Assembly (NCBI RefSeq): GCF_027944005.1
Contig: NZ_AP027204.1
Coordinates: forward strand, 2,421,291-2,485,290
Direction of reading: 5' to 3'
Length of the DNA stretch: 64,000 nucleotides
DNA from: Polynucleobacter sp. SHI8
GTDB taxonomy: Bacteria > Pseudomonadota > Gammaproteobacteria > Burkholderiales > Burkholderiaceae
The position numbers and the translations under genes are program-made. The stretch's first letter is position 1. Every line of letters begins with the position of its first letter. Of this stretch, positions 1-8,345 are shown one piece after another. The notes under the pieces were generated by a model. The model was given only the letters and a program-made list of their open reading frames with translations. It did no database searches and was not told where the DNA came from.

Positions 1-1242
1 CTAGTCTGCAATAGCACGGATAGAAAGCAAAAATACGTCAGTGGTGCAATCAGCTTCCGTGACAATGAGCACCCTAGCGAAGATCAGATTAAAAACATCA
101 TGGCTGCTTTCAAGACTAGCTTCTTACCCGGATTGAAGGAGGACGATAATTATGCAGATGCTTGGATCGCTCACCGAGATAAATCCAATCTCGAATTGCA
201 TTTTGTTGTAGCCGGCACCGAAATTCAGTCTGGAAGACAGCTTAATATTCATCCGCCGGGAAAACGCAATATTGCACACTTTCAGGCATTCACGCAGGTC
301 ATGAATCAGGCTTTGGGCTATGATCAAGTTACACCCGATCCGCTTAAAATTGCACTTAATGAATTTGAAGCTAAGACCGATGCAGGTAAAAAATCCAGAC
401 GAGTTAAGCGCATCTTGTCCAGTGAGCTGCACAGCCATATTGTAAGCGGCAGGATTGCCAACCGTGATGAACTTATCACACATTTGGAAGGCAACTATGG
501 CGAAGTCACTCGCATCGGCAAGGATTACATTTCCATTAAACTACCTGGCAGCAGCAAAGCCAAAAGACTCAAGGGACCATTGTTTCAAGCGGATGCTGAT
601 TACCAGGAGTTGGTCAAACAGCACCAAAAATCTAAACAGCCGCAAAAAATGACCACCGAAGAATACATGCAGGCAAAGGCCACCTTAGAAAAGTTGACTT
701 TTGAGAGGGCGGCATATTTTGCCAAGCGATACAAGAAGAAAACAACTTTCAAACGTACCTTGAGCAATCGTGGAAAGGCGCTCAATACAAGTGGCGGTAA
801 TGTGAAATCACCACTCAAGCGAATACAGTCAGAGATACAGCAGGTACAGATTTGCCCAGCGGACACCAAGATTTTATGCGTTGTAGCTGCTGCTTCAACC
901 GAAACTGGCACGGAAGTTTCCACGCACCAGCTATCTAAATTCAATGTGGAAACGTCAACGGCATCCGTAAATGAAGACCCTCATATTTCGACTGTCAATC
1001 CGGTTAGCAATGCCATGGTTTTCGGCATAGAAATGGAAATCGGTAATCTCGCCAATTTGGTGTCCAAATTGATGATAAGAGCCCAAACCACAACCAATGC
1101 GGCTTACTACGAAATACTTCATGCACAGATCGTTAAGTTGCAGCACCAAATGGAGGTTTTGAATTATAGGATGCAGATGGAAAAAGCGAGAGGTGCTCAA
1201 GATACACAGCAAATTGATTCTAGTAATAAACCCAAAATTTAA
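1..1242 (+). CDS. MobA/VirD2-type relaxase (5' partial)
   Basis: The reading frame is open to base 1, so the N-terminus lies outside the window; 413 residues are visible. The visible part begins with a KYVSGAISF-like segment and continues through HRDK..ELHF and GRQLNIHPPG. These resemble the metal-binding histidine region (motif III) of Relaxase-family (MobA/VirD2) mobilization nucleases, which nick oriT and attach to the 5' end of the transferred strand. The N-terminal catalytic tyrosine is outside the window. The C-terminal 130 residues look like a variable, partly helical tail. The family assignment rests on motif resemblance. It implies that the element at 1-13.5 kb is, or was, mobilizable. 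Confidence 0.8.
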   Translation, partial: LVCNSTDRKQKYVSGAISFRDNEHPSEDQIKNIMAAFKTSFLPGLKEDDNYADAWIAHRDKSNLELHFVVAGTEIQSGRQLNIHPPGKRNIAHFQAFTQVMNQALGYDQVTPDPLKIALNEFEAKTDAGKKSRRVKRILSSELHSHIVSGRIANRDELITHLEGNYGEVTRIGKDYISIKLPGSSKAKRLKGPLFQADADYQELVKQHQKSKQPQKMTTEEYMQAKATLEKLTFERAAYFAKRYKKKTTFKRTLSNRGKALNTSGGNVKSPLKRIQSEIQQVQICPADTKILCVVAAASTETGTEVSTHQLSKFNVETSTASVNEDPHISTVNPVSNAMVFGIEMEIGNLANLVSKLMIRAQTTTNAAYYEILHAQIVKLQHQMEVLNYRMQMEKARGAQDTQQIDSSNKPKI

Positions 1243-1497
1243 TTTGATCCAATATGGGGGGGAGAAGCTCGATCGGTACCCTAAGCAGCAACTTAAAGTT
1301 AAAACCAATGAAATCCCCTAATGCTAGTAGTTGTGACAAACACTTAAAAACACAACTGCCGAATATGTAAAAAATTTATTTCGAAAAAAGGAAGTCATAC
1401 TTCTTGGTTTCAAAGAAAAGCATCATGAAATTGTGGCCTTTTAGTAAAAAACCTGTCAACATTATTGCCATTGTAATATTTTCAAGGGCAATCAAAA

Positions 1498-2910
1498 ATG
1501 GCAAAACTTCCTGGCAAGACAATTTATTCGGGGCGTAGGAGACCAATGACGCGCACATCTGGCGTGACTTCACATGCGGATACTACAGGTGGTGAATGGG
1601 ATTCAGATTTATCAAATTATGTTAAGTTAGATAAAGGCGACAGTATCTATTTTGAGTTTCAAATTCCTGCTCATATACCTGGACAATGGATAGCGTTTGG
1701 GGGTTGGTTTTGTACAGATAATCAGGTGTTGGTAGAAATTCAATCCCCATTTCCAAAATATACCTTAACTACGCCTTGTGCGCCAGATTGGTCAAAATTT
1801 GGAAGTATGTGGCAGGGAGATGGAGGGGCAAGAGTAGCTAGGTTTCTCGTAACCGCGTTAGAAAATACGTATCTAAATTTTTGGAACTTTGGCTGTGGGA
1901 TTGCCGTTAATCCTGGTTGCCATTCTGGCGGTGATTTGATCGAGTGTGATAGCGATAGTTATCTTCAAAAGCTCTATGATATTTCACCTGAAGCCCATTT
2001 TTGGAATCACGAGGGTGAAGTGATTTTTGAAGTGGTTTCAAGTAATCAGGAAAATATTCAAATCTATGAAAATGGTCATGAAATCATTTTAAAGTCTTGT
2101 AATCGTTGTGGGCGATACTTACCGATAAACGTCGGGAATGAGCAAGCAACGCTGAGCTTTTCAAATCACTGCGTTGCGAATAGACCATGCAAGCACTCAA
2201 CATTCGCTCGACCTCGCAATAAGAAAACTGGAGCGTTGAAAACTTTTGAATACGGTTTCCAATTGGAGTGCCGATTTTGTAAAAAATACTGCGTTAATTG
2301 GCTGTTAAATCGCCAACGTACAGCTGCTCAAATGAAGGAAGATGGTGCCAGAAGAAGATATTTTGAATTGCTAATCTCTGAATTATTTCAAGATAGTAAG
2401 CAAATTTCTTTTAAACATAAAACTGGGAGTGAGTTGACAGACTATATTTGGAGAAAATTTGATTGTAAATGTTTTAATTGTTCAGAACCTTTACATACAG
2501 CGCGAGATATGAATCTCGATCACACTAGACCATTGGCACTATTATGGCCTTTGGATGAAACCGCTACTGCGCTTTGTGGGTCTTGTAACAGTTCGAAAAG
2601 TGATAAATTTCCGAATGAATTTTACAAAGATCCAACAGTGTTAGCGAAATTAAGTCAGATTACAGGCATAAGTATTTATGAACTTCAAAATCCGACTCCA
2701 AATATGGATGTCGTTAATGCTCTTGTCCGTAATTTAGATTGGTTCTTCAATAATTTCTTAATGCGCCCAGAAATGACTAAAGAACGAGATGGAAAAATTG
2801 CTGCGGAACTGGTTGTTAAAGCATTGCAAAAAACGCTTGATAGGTGCTACAACGGAGCACCGATTGATTTAGTTGCGGCTTACGAAAGGCATTGTGCTTT
2901 ACTAAGGTGA
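1498..2910 (+). CDS. HNH endonuclease, probable restriction enzyme
   Basis: A 470-residue protein with a C-terminal HNH nuclease domain: CxxC at 325-328, the DH pair at 341-342 followed by TRPLA, then CGSCN at 360-364 and a KSDKFP segment. A second zinc-binding region has CNRC at 201-204, CK at 231-232 and CRFC at 258-261, which is unusual for a plain HNH protein. The N-terminal 190 residues are not recognised and may be the DNA-recognition part. The gene converges on two DNA methyltransferase genes downstream, the usual layout of a type II restriction-modification system. The endonuclease role is inferred from domain plus context; the recognition site cannot be read from the sequence. Confidence 0.75.
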   Translation: MAKLPGKTIYSGRRRPMTRTSGVTSHADTTGGEWDSDLSNYVKLDKGDSIYFEFQIPAHIPGQWIAFGGWFCTDNQVLVEIQSPFPKYTLTTPCAPDWSKFGSMWQGDGGARVARFLVTALENTYLNFWNFGCGIAVNPGCHSGGDLIECDSDSYLQKLYDISPEAHFWNHEGEVIFEVVSSNQENIQIYENGHEIILKSCNRCGRYLPINVGNEQATLSFSNHCVANRPCKHSTFARPRNKKTGALKTFEYGFQLECRFCKKYCVNWLLNRQRTAAQMKEDGARRRYFELLISELFQDSKQISFKHKTGSELTDYIWRKFDCKCFNCSEPLHTARDMNLDHTRPLALLWPLDETATALCGSCNSSKSDKFPNEFYKDPTVLAKLSQITGISIYELQNPTPNMDVVNALVRNLDWFFNNFLMRPEMTKERDGKIAAELVVKALQKTLDRCYNGAPIDLVAAYERHCALLR

Positions 2911-2930
2911 AATAAGAATAAAATCTAAAA

Positions 2931-2989
2931 AGGTATACGAATGCGCGTATAAGTAAAAACTACATTGCTTTGGCAATTTTCGTATACCT
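2931..2989. terminator. Bidirectional terminator/inverted repeat between R and M genes
   Basis: A perfect 11-bp inverted repeat (AGGTATACGAA at 2931-2941 and TTCGTATACCT at 2979-2989) encloses a small hairpin ATTGC-tttg-GCAAT followed by TTT at 2964-2980. It lies between the convergent endonuclease and methyltransferase genes. The inner hairpin has the form of a plus-strand rho-independent terminator. Confidence 0.55.
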
Positions 2990-3011
2990 AAGAATTTTAT
3001 AAAAATAACTC

Positions 3012-4133
3012 TTACTTATTTTGCAGAATTAAATATTGATGCCCCGTTACGGAGCCTTTGTCTCGAATTCCGTGGCTTTCGCAATGTTCAACCGACTCGG
3101 TATATGCGTCGAGAATTTTAAATTTTTCTTTCGCTAGGATTGCAAGTTCTTTCGCCATGTCACATTTTTTACTGAATCCTAAATGCAAGATTGCTAGGCC
3201 ATTTGGTTTTAGTCGTTGAGCGAATTGCTCGAAAATCGGCTCGTAGATGGTTAGGGACTTCTTTTGAGTAACCTCAATAAAGTTTGTTGATTCCGTATCA
3301 AAGTCGGATCTAGACCATCCACAAAACCAATAACGCATCCAATTTGTTATATAAAACCGGGTTGAATCAAAGAACGGGGGAGATGTAATGATAGCGTCGA
3401 TATTCGACAGTTCCTCTGGCCATTGATTTGTAATATCGGCTTGAAAACATTTACCTTGGACGAAGGTTGAGGGTAACTCTACCGCTAAGCTTTTAAATAC
3501 TTTAACACTTAGTTTTTCTAAAACTGATTTGTAAATAAATTCGCCAGTTGGCGCATATGGTGTTATCGGATGGCTATTTCGGCTTAATGCATAAGGTCGA
3601 TTTCCATGCAATATATGAAGCATGCATGCCATTACTAGATACCATTCTGCCGAATCATTCTTTGTATTTAAAAAAAAGGATCTTGCCTTTAGTATCTCGG
3701 AATAAGTATCAGTGTGAAAATACTCTTTGAGCGGACCATTAAATTTAATTTCATCCGCTTCTGCAATCACATCTTCTGAAACCTCAGAATTTCTTATCCA
3801 ATCCTCCAAATCTTGGAGAATTTTGTTGACTCCTTCAACAGAAGCTCTCATTAACTTTGCATTTGACAGTGCAGAGCCAAGTAGCGCAATGTCCAATCCA
3901 TATCCTTGTCTACCCAATAATGAGGCTTCGAAGGGTATTGTTCCAGACCCACTAAATGGATCTAAAACTATATCTCCAGGTTTAGAGAAAGTTTCAATCA
4001 AATGGTGAGCTAATGATGGTTTCATCTTAGCCTGATATGAACATACGGAGTGCAGAGGACTTCCCCAATTTCGTTTAGTGAATGGAAACGATTGATGAGG
4101 TAAGTTTTCTTTAAATGATGCCCATGCTTCCAT
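3012..4133 (-). CDS. DNA methyltransferase (TSPPF type), R-M system
   Basis: A 373-residue SAM-dependent DNA amino-methyltransferase (N4-cytosine/N6-adenine superfamily). Motif I, the SAM-binding LDPFSGSGT, is at residues 57-65. Catalytic motif IV, TSPPF, is at 250-254; the S-P-P form is common in N4-cytosine enzymes. Motif I precedes motif IV. The gene starts 2 bp downstream of the second methyltransferase gene and faces the HNH endonuclease. Two methyltransferases with one endonuclease suggests a non-palindromic recognition site whose strands are modified separately; that is an inference. Confidence 0.85.
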   Translation of the reverse strand: MEAWASFKENLPHQSFPFTKRNWGSPLHSVCSYQAKMKPSLAHHLIETFSKPGDIVLDPFSGSGTIPFEASLLGRQGYGLDIALLGSALSNAKLMRASVEGVNKILQDLEDWIRNSEVSEDVIAEADEIKFNGPLKEYFHTDTYSEILKARSFFLNTKNDSAEWYLVMACMLHILHGNRPYALSRNSHPITPYAPTGEFIYKSVLEKLSVKVFKSLAVELPSTFVQGKCFQADITNQWPEELSNIDAIITSPPFFDSTRFYITNWMRYWFCGWSRSDFDTESTNFIEVTQKKSLTIYEPIFEQFAQRLKPNGLAILHLGFSKKCDMAKELAILAKEKFKILDAYTESVEHCESHGIRDKGSVTGHQYLILQNK

Positions 4134-4135
4134 TA

Positions 4136-5449
4136 CTATTTTACTTTCTTTAAAATTATTAGCGATTGAGATAACTTGGACTTGTCTTTTGAAAGTCTCG
4201 TTCGTAAATGTACTGTTTCAAGGTGAGCTAGACCAAGATCAATTCCGATATTTGCGAGAATGTCATGTGTAGGTACATGAACGCCGCCATAGCGGCTATC
4301 GCCAATATCGATGCATATCGCACTGCCAATATTGCAGTTTTTTGCTAATCCCAAAATAACTTGTGTCATATCCTCAAAATAACCAGCTACCATTCGAGGA
4401 ATCCTTGAATCGTATGCATTTTCTTGCAACTCTCCGACTAAATTTTTTACCGATTCATTTATATTTATACGACCTTGGCTTTTTCCAACATCATTTATTC
4501 CAGATGTAATTGCTTGATCTCTAAAAGACCTTAGCGTGCTTTCTCCAACCAAAAACTTAGCATACCAAAGTTCCAATTTTGTATTTCTAAAATAGTTGGT
4601 TCCGTTCAAATAAGGTGGACTGGTAATGACACCATCGGCATGGAAATTCTTACCGGTAATTAGACTTTTTGCATTCGGTGAAAGTAAGCTACTTTTGCCA
4701 ATTAAATCTGGAGAATTGAAACAATCATTTGAGATTACGAGAAGGTGCTTTGCAACTTCATCGAGTAAATTTGGAACACCTTTTGCTAATTCTTTTTCCG
4801 TCTTGTATCTGACATCTCCTGCGCGCTTTAAAAGAGAGCAGGAGATTATCTTTGACATTACGGATACCGTTAAACATTCACCTAATATTGGCGATGTTTC
4901 CAATAAGTTGTCATTCAACGTTCTTAATTTCAACAAATCACTAAAAGTATTTTCGTCAAAAAAAACACTCTCACCAAAATTATCCTTGTAACTTTTTTCT
5001 AAAACACTATTTTTCTTTGAAGATTTAATCTGTGTTGATAAATTCTGACTTAGCTCATTCAAGTCATTTGCTAATTTTTCTTTGTCATATTTTTTCAAAT
5101 TTCCAAATTTCATTTTGGCTGAAATAATGAGGCGCATTGCTGGATTTACCTCACAATATCCGCATTCAATATTCATGCCAGAAAGAACGACTGGTGCAGT
5201 TCCCGTTCCAGCGAATGGTTCAATTATTCGCTTTGCATTTGGCATAAATTCAGAAAGAATGTGTTTCACAAATTCTGATGAAAATCCCTCCAGATAAGGA
5301 TACCAATCGTGAAATGGTTCCCCTTTCCCACCACGGTGTGTTGTATGAATTGGGGCAATGATCTTTTCACCTGAATTATCATCAATTAGTGATAATTGAT
5401 TTCCGAGTAGTGCTTTTTTCAAGTGATTACCTTTCTTTTCGAGACTCAA
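4136..5449 (-). CDS. DNA methyltransferase (TSPPY type), R-M system
   Basis: A 437-residue DNA methyltransferase. The SAM-binding motif IEPFAGTGT is at residues 76-84 and the catalytic TSPPY at 276-280, followed by an NGTNYFRNTKLELWY segment. It resembles its downstream neighbour in architecture but is clearly divergent, so it is not a recent duplicate. It lies 8 bp downstream of a ribbon-helix-helix gene, forming an apparent three-gene operon (RHH, M2, M1) opposite the HNH endonuclease. It probably methylates one strand or subsite of the recognition sequence. Confidence 0.85.
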   Translation of the reverse strand: MSLEKKGNHLKKALLGNQLSLIDDNSGEKIIAPIHTTHRGGKGEPFHDWYPYLEGFSSEFVKHILSEFMPNAKRIIEPFAGTGTAPVVLSGMNIECGYCEVNPAMRLIISAKMKFGNLKKYDKEKLANDLNELSQNLSTQIKSSKKNSVLEKSYKDNFGESVFFDENTFSDLLKLRTLNDNLLETSPILGECLTVSVMSKIISCSLLKRAGDVRYKTEKELAKGVPNLLDEVAKHLLVISNDCFNSPDLIGKSSLLSPNAKSLITGKNFHADGVITSPPYLNGTNYFRNTKLELWYAKFLVGESTLRSFRDQAITSGINDVGKSQGRININESVKNLVGELQENAYDSRIPRMVAGYFEDMTQVILGLAKNCNIGSAICIDIGDSRYGGVHVPTHDILANIGIDLGLAHLETVHLRTRLSKDKSKLSQSLIILKKVK

Positions 5450-5457
5450 ATTTGTTG

Positions 5458-5667
5458 CTATTTATTAGAATTGGAATGGGTTTCAAAATCAATGACGTCG
5501 TCAGACTTGTCTGAATAAGATTTTTTTGAATAATATTCAGATATTAGAATTTCAATCATATTCGCCATACTTCGTCGTTCATTTTTTGCAATGACTCGAA
5601 GTGCAAATTTGACTTGTCTAGAAACTCGTAAATTTAATGTTTCGGTTTTATTTTCAATCTGAGTCAT
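5458..5667 (-). CDS. Ribbon-helix-helix regulator of the R-M operon
   Basis: A 69-residue protein with an Arc/CopG-like ribbon-helix-helix core: a short strand (ETLNLRVS) followed by two helices (VKFALRVIAKNERRS and MANMIEILISEYY). The C-terminal tail is acidic. It is the first gene of the methyltransferase operon and may act as the controller protein of the system. A 23-26 bp palindrome lies about 35 bp upstream of its start codon and is a candidate operator. The fold is inferred from sequence pattern only. Confidence 0.6.
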   Translation of the reverse strand: MTQIENKTETLNLRVSRQVKFALRVIAKNERRSMANMIEILISEYYSKKSYSDKSDDVIDFETHSNSNK

Positions 5668-5699
5668 TTTTGGTATAACTTAAAGTTAGCATAACAAAC

Positions 5700-5726
5700 A
5701 TTGTGCGTTACATTGTAACGCACAAT
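5700..5726. promoter_or_regulatory. Candidate operator palindrome upstream of RHH gene
   Basis: TTGTGCGTTAC (5701-5711), a 3-base centre, then GTAACGCACAA (5715-5725) form perfect 11-bp arms, 12 bp with the outer A:T pair. The site lies 33-59 bp upstream of the ribbon-helix-helix start on the minus strand, in promoter position. Proteins of that fold commonly repress their own operon through such palindromes. No comparable repeat was noticed elsewhere in the window. Confidence 0.5.
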
Positions 5727-6092
5727 TGTATTTTGAAGTGTCGATTGCCTTCAATCTTTCCAGATAATTATTTAGTACGGCTCTGCAATTGCCCGTCAAT
5801 TTATCTGCACCACCTTTTCCCCATCTCGCTAAAAACGCCAAGATTTGCATGTCTGCGAATCAATACAAGCATTCCCCTTCGGGATTTTCTGCAATCGGTT
5901 CTATCTTCGTTGCGACTGCGATTTTGACAAATTGCTTGCATTGCTTCTTGTGCAGCCATGCCATTCGTAGCTTAGGCGAAACGACTCAAAAATGATGCAG
6001 ATAAACGAGTTGTGAAGTCTGCAAAAACAGAGCAAGTCAAAATCAACTTCAGGCTCAACCAGCCTAAAAACGATACGAAAGCAGAGAACATC
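5727..6092. other. Intergenic leader upstream of ardA, no gene recognised
   Basis: About 365 bp without a convincing gene; the short plus-strand frames here lack good start sites and recognisable domains. It contains a CCCC-TTCG-GGG type hairpin near 5873-5885 (a UUCG-tetraloop form) followed by ATTTT, which could be a small terminator. The length of the leader is notable because some plasmid ardA genes are expressed from single-stranded DNA promoters; no such structure could be confirmed here. Confidence 0.3.
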
Positions 6093-6599
6093 ATGAGCAC
6101 ATTTTTCGCACAGCCTTATAGCTTGGACGCAGTTGGTTTTTACTTTGATACTTTGGATGCATACACCGAGAAATCAGAAAATATGCTGGACACCTTCGGC
6201 AATCCTATAGAAGAGTTTGAAATTCAATTCATAGATGGTGAGGACTGCGAGTTATTTTCGGCTTGTAGGATTAACCAGGCCAATTTAAACCTATGGTTTG
6301 AAACTATTGCCGATTTAGCCGAGCATGAAAAAACAGCTTTGTATTACTTGTGCAGTGTTTCAAGCTATAACTTGGAAACTGCTTTGGATAAGTTGGAAGA
6401 AGTGAATTTGTCCGAAGGTAATTTGAAAGACGTAGCTGAAATTCTCTTTGACGAATTTTACCTAAACGATGTACCCGAATCAGTGCGTGCTTATATTGAT
6501 TATGAAAAATATGCGCGGGATTGTGAAATAGGTGGTGACTTATACGAGTTTGATTTTAACGGCACAACCTGGACATGCACAAACGCATCAGGCGTATAA
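6093..6599 (+). CDS. ardA: Antirestriction protein ArdA
   Basis: ArdA is a DNA-mimic protein that binds type I restriction-modification enzymes and protects incoming mobile DNA. The 168-residue product matches the family end to end: FAQPYSLDAVGFYF at the N-terminus, EEFEIQFIDGEDCELF, INQANL in the middle and YARDCEIGGDLYEFDFNGTTWTCTN at the C-terminus (shown in part). It is rich in Asp and Glu, as expected for a DNA mimic. The ATG at 6093 gives the usual family length; an in-frame GTG at 6012 would add 27 residues unlike the family. It lies between the R-M genes and the plasmid-type rep gene. Confidence 0.93.
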   Translation: MSTFFAQPYSLDAVGFYFDTLDAYTEKSENMLDTFGNPIEEFEIQFIDGEDCELFSACRINQANLNLWFETIADLAEHEKTALYYLCSVSSYNLETALDKLEEVNLSEGNLKDVAEILFDEFYLNDVPESVRAYIDYEKYARDCEIGGDLYEFDFNGTTWTCTNASGV

Positions 6600-6603
6600 A
6601 AAA

Positions 6604-6627
6604 AGCCTACTGCACCAGCGGTAGGCA
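6604..6627 (-). terminator. Hairpin with U-tract on minus strand
   Basis: GCCTAC at 6605-6610 pairs with GTAGGC at 6622-6627, and on the minus strand the stem is followed by a run of T (plus-strand A run at 6598-6604). It has the form of a minus-strand rho-independent terminator, although the adjacent ardA gene is on the plus strand and its stop codon overlaps the A run. Confidence 0.4.
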
Positions 6628-6696
6628 ATATATTTACCACCTAAAAAATGAGTCGAAAATCGTACAAAAAATCGGCTTAAAAATCGCGGTAAATTG

Positions 6697-6716
6697 ATCA
6701 GAAATATATTTCTGAT
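6697..6716. promoter_or_regulatory. 20-bp perfect palindrome upstream of rep
   Basis: ATCAGAAATATATTTCTGAT is self-complementary over its full 20 bp. It lies 72-91 bp upstream of the replication initiator start, just before a TTGACT element near 6733. A role as operator for rep control or as part of an origin is plausible; nothing in the sequence decides between them. Confidence 0.45.
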
Positions 6717-6787
6717 TATGTAGAAAATAGACTTGACTTGTCCCTCCGAATTTTGTTTGTTGGTAGTAACAACAACAAAAAGAACGG

Positions 6788-7747
6788 ATGAGCCAACAAC
6801 TAGAAGATTTTTATTCTCACCTAAATGAAGCAGTCATGACCACCAATGATTTTTCGGAAGGTATCAAATTTCGTAAGCGCGAAAAGGTCGATCAGTTTTC
6901 CTATTGCGGACTGAATCAAATGTATAAGCATTACCTTAGCTTCGACTTGGATATTCCTGGTTCAGCATATCGTTTTGATGATTTGAATTTGCCGACACCA
7001 ACCATTATTACAATTAATCCGACGAATGCTCATTGCCATTATCTGTACCACTTAAAAACGCCCGTTGCATACCATAACAATAGCCGTACAGGTCCTCAGG
7101 ATTATTTTGAAGCTATTCAAAAAGAAATGGAAAATCGCCTTCGAGCCGATACCGCCTACAATCATACGATTACCAAGAATCCATTAAACGACCGCTGGCG
7201 TGTGCAAACATTTCCGACTAGCTATGACCTATCCGATTTTTTAGAATATATTGACCTTCCTAAAAGGGGAACAGTTCGCAAACTACCTGATAATTTAATG
7301 ATCAAAGGTCGTAATGATGAGTTGTTCCATACCTTGCGTTTATGGGCATATATTGCGGTGCATAACTTTGCCGATGGTGATCGCTGGGATATGGAGGTAT
7401 TTGCTGAAGCAATGGAAATCAACAGTTTATTTGATAAGCCGTTGCCGATGTCTGAAATTAAAAGCACTGCAAAATCGGTTTCCCGTGGGGTTTGGCGATA
7501 CCGTCATCAGTTAGGCAACCATACGCCCAAAGTGCTCAAATTTACCGATGAAACAGCCACACAACGCATGAGTTTGGGAGCTGAATACACCAATGCTATT
7601 CGTGTAAAAAAAACGCTAGAAACCTTACAAAAAGCAAAAAATGAATTGCAGATGATGGGGAACTCTAAGATCAGTATTTCAAGGTTGGTAGAACATACAG
7701 GAATGAATATCAAGACTGTTCGCAAGTACTTTCCACAACTGTATTAA
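6788..7747 (+). CDS. Plasmid-type replication initiator (Rep, primase-like)
   Basis: A 319-residue protein resembling theta-plasmid replicase/primase initiators of the ColE2 RepA type. The N-terminal half has the replicase-like segment ITINPTNAHCHYLYHLKTPV and TKNPLNDRWRVQTF. Residues about 175-245 look like the PriCT-1 domain (LRLWAYIAVHNF to VSRGVWRYRHQ). The C-terminus has a helix-turn-helix (SISRLVEHTGMNIKTVRKYF). It would bind the plasmid origin and synthesise the primer for leading-strand replication. It implies the left element descends from, or can replicate as, a plasmid. Confidence 0.8.
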   Translation: MSQQLEDFYSHLNEAVMTTNDFSEGIKFRKREKVDQFSYCGLNQMYKHYLSFDLDIPGSAYRFDDLNLPTPTIITINPTNAHCHYLYHLKTPVAYHNNSRTGPQDYFEAIQKEMENRLRADTAYNHTITKNPLNDRWRVQTFPTSYDLSDFLEYIDLPKRGTVRKLPDNLMIKGRNDELFHTLRLWAYIAVHNFADGDRWDMEVFAEAMEINSLFDKPLPMSEIKSTAKSVSRGVWRYRHQLGNHTPKVLKFTDETATQRMSLGAEYTNAIRVKKTLETLQKAKNELQMMGNSKISISRLVEHTGMNIKTVRKYFPQLY

Positions 7748-8022
7748 TAAAAAATTTTTGTTGACCGTTACGCCCTACCATCAGGTAATTAGCCCAGATA
7801 GCTTGACCCGCCAGAGCGCATCGAACCATAGGAAAGATCCGCAATCAGCAAATATAGAGAAATAGCCCGTGGGCTACCAAGAAATGTAATGCGGTACATG
7901 AATAAGACGGAATAGAAAGATAATAAACAAGAGAAATAAAATGGAAAATGGCCAACCCAACGATTGACCATTTTATTTTTGAACCACATTTCATTTAATC
8001 AGATGCCACTCTTTTTGAAAAA
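7748..8022. other. Intergenic region downstream of rep with terminator
   Basis: No gene is supported in these 275 bp; a 66-codon minus-strand frame at 7789-7989 has no recognisable content. The region holds an AGCCC-GT-GGGCT inverted repeat near 7865-7876 and a plus-strand terminator-like hairpin at 7945-7980 (AAAATGG pairing with CCATTTT, then ATTTTT) that would end rep transcription. A ColE2-like replicon could have its origin downstream of rep, so this is where to look for one. Confidence 0.4.
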
Positions 8023-8313
8023 TCACTCGCAATTGATTTCATCAATTAAGTCGTCGATGGCATAAGGTACTCCACCGGAGGAGCCGAAAAATTCTTCCAT
8101 TTCTTCCTCACTGAAACCAAATGCTGAGATTAGCAATTGCTCTGAAATAAATTGGTTAATATTGTTGGTAAACAATTCCATCAAATCTGAAAAGTTCATC
8201 GTATCATCAAACGAATCATAGGCATTTGAAAATGCATTGTCTGCAATTTTGGCTAAAAATTTCGTGGTAATACTTGGAATAATTTGTGCTTCAATAAATT
8301 CTGCTGAGTTCAT
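8023..8313 (-). CDS. Hypothetical acidic protein
   Basis: A 96-residue acidic protein, not recognised. It has a clear ribosome-binding site (TAGGAG about 8 bases before ATG). Predicted mostly helical, with an FSEEEMEEFFGSSGG stretch near residues 70-84. It lies 32 bp downstream of the ParB/MT-A70 gene on the same strand, so the two are probably cotranscribed. No function can be assigned. Confidence 0.6.
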   Translation of the reverse strand: MNSAEFIEAQIIPSITTKFLAKIADNAFSNAYDSFDDTMNFSDLMELFTNNINQFISEQLLISAFGFSEEEMEEFFGSSGGVPYAIDDLIDEINCE

Positions 8314-8345
8314 TTTTTTTCTCCTAAGTTATTTTGAATAATTGT

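Noticed and set aside
5703..5995. Two short plus-strand frames upstream of ardA
   Set aside because: Start inside the operator palindrome or without a ribosome-binding site; composition is not protein-like.
7789..7989. 66-codon minus-strand frame downstream of rep
   Set aside because: No recognisable domain, poor start region and overlap with a terminator-like hairpin.
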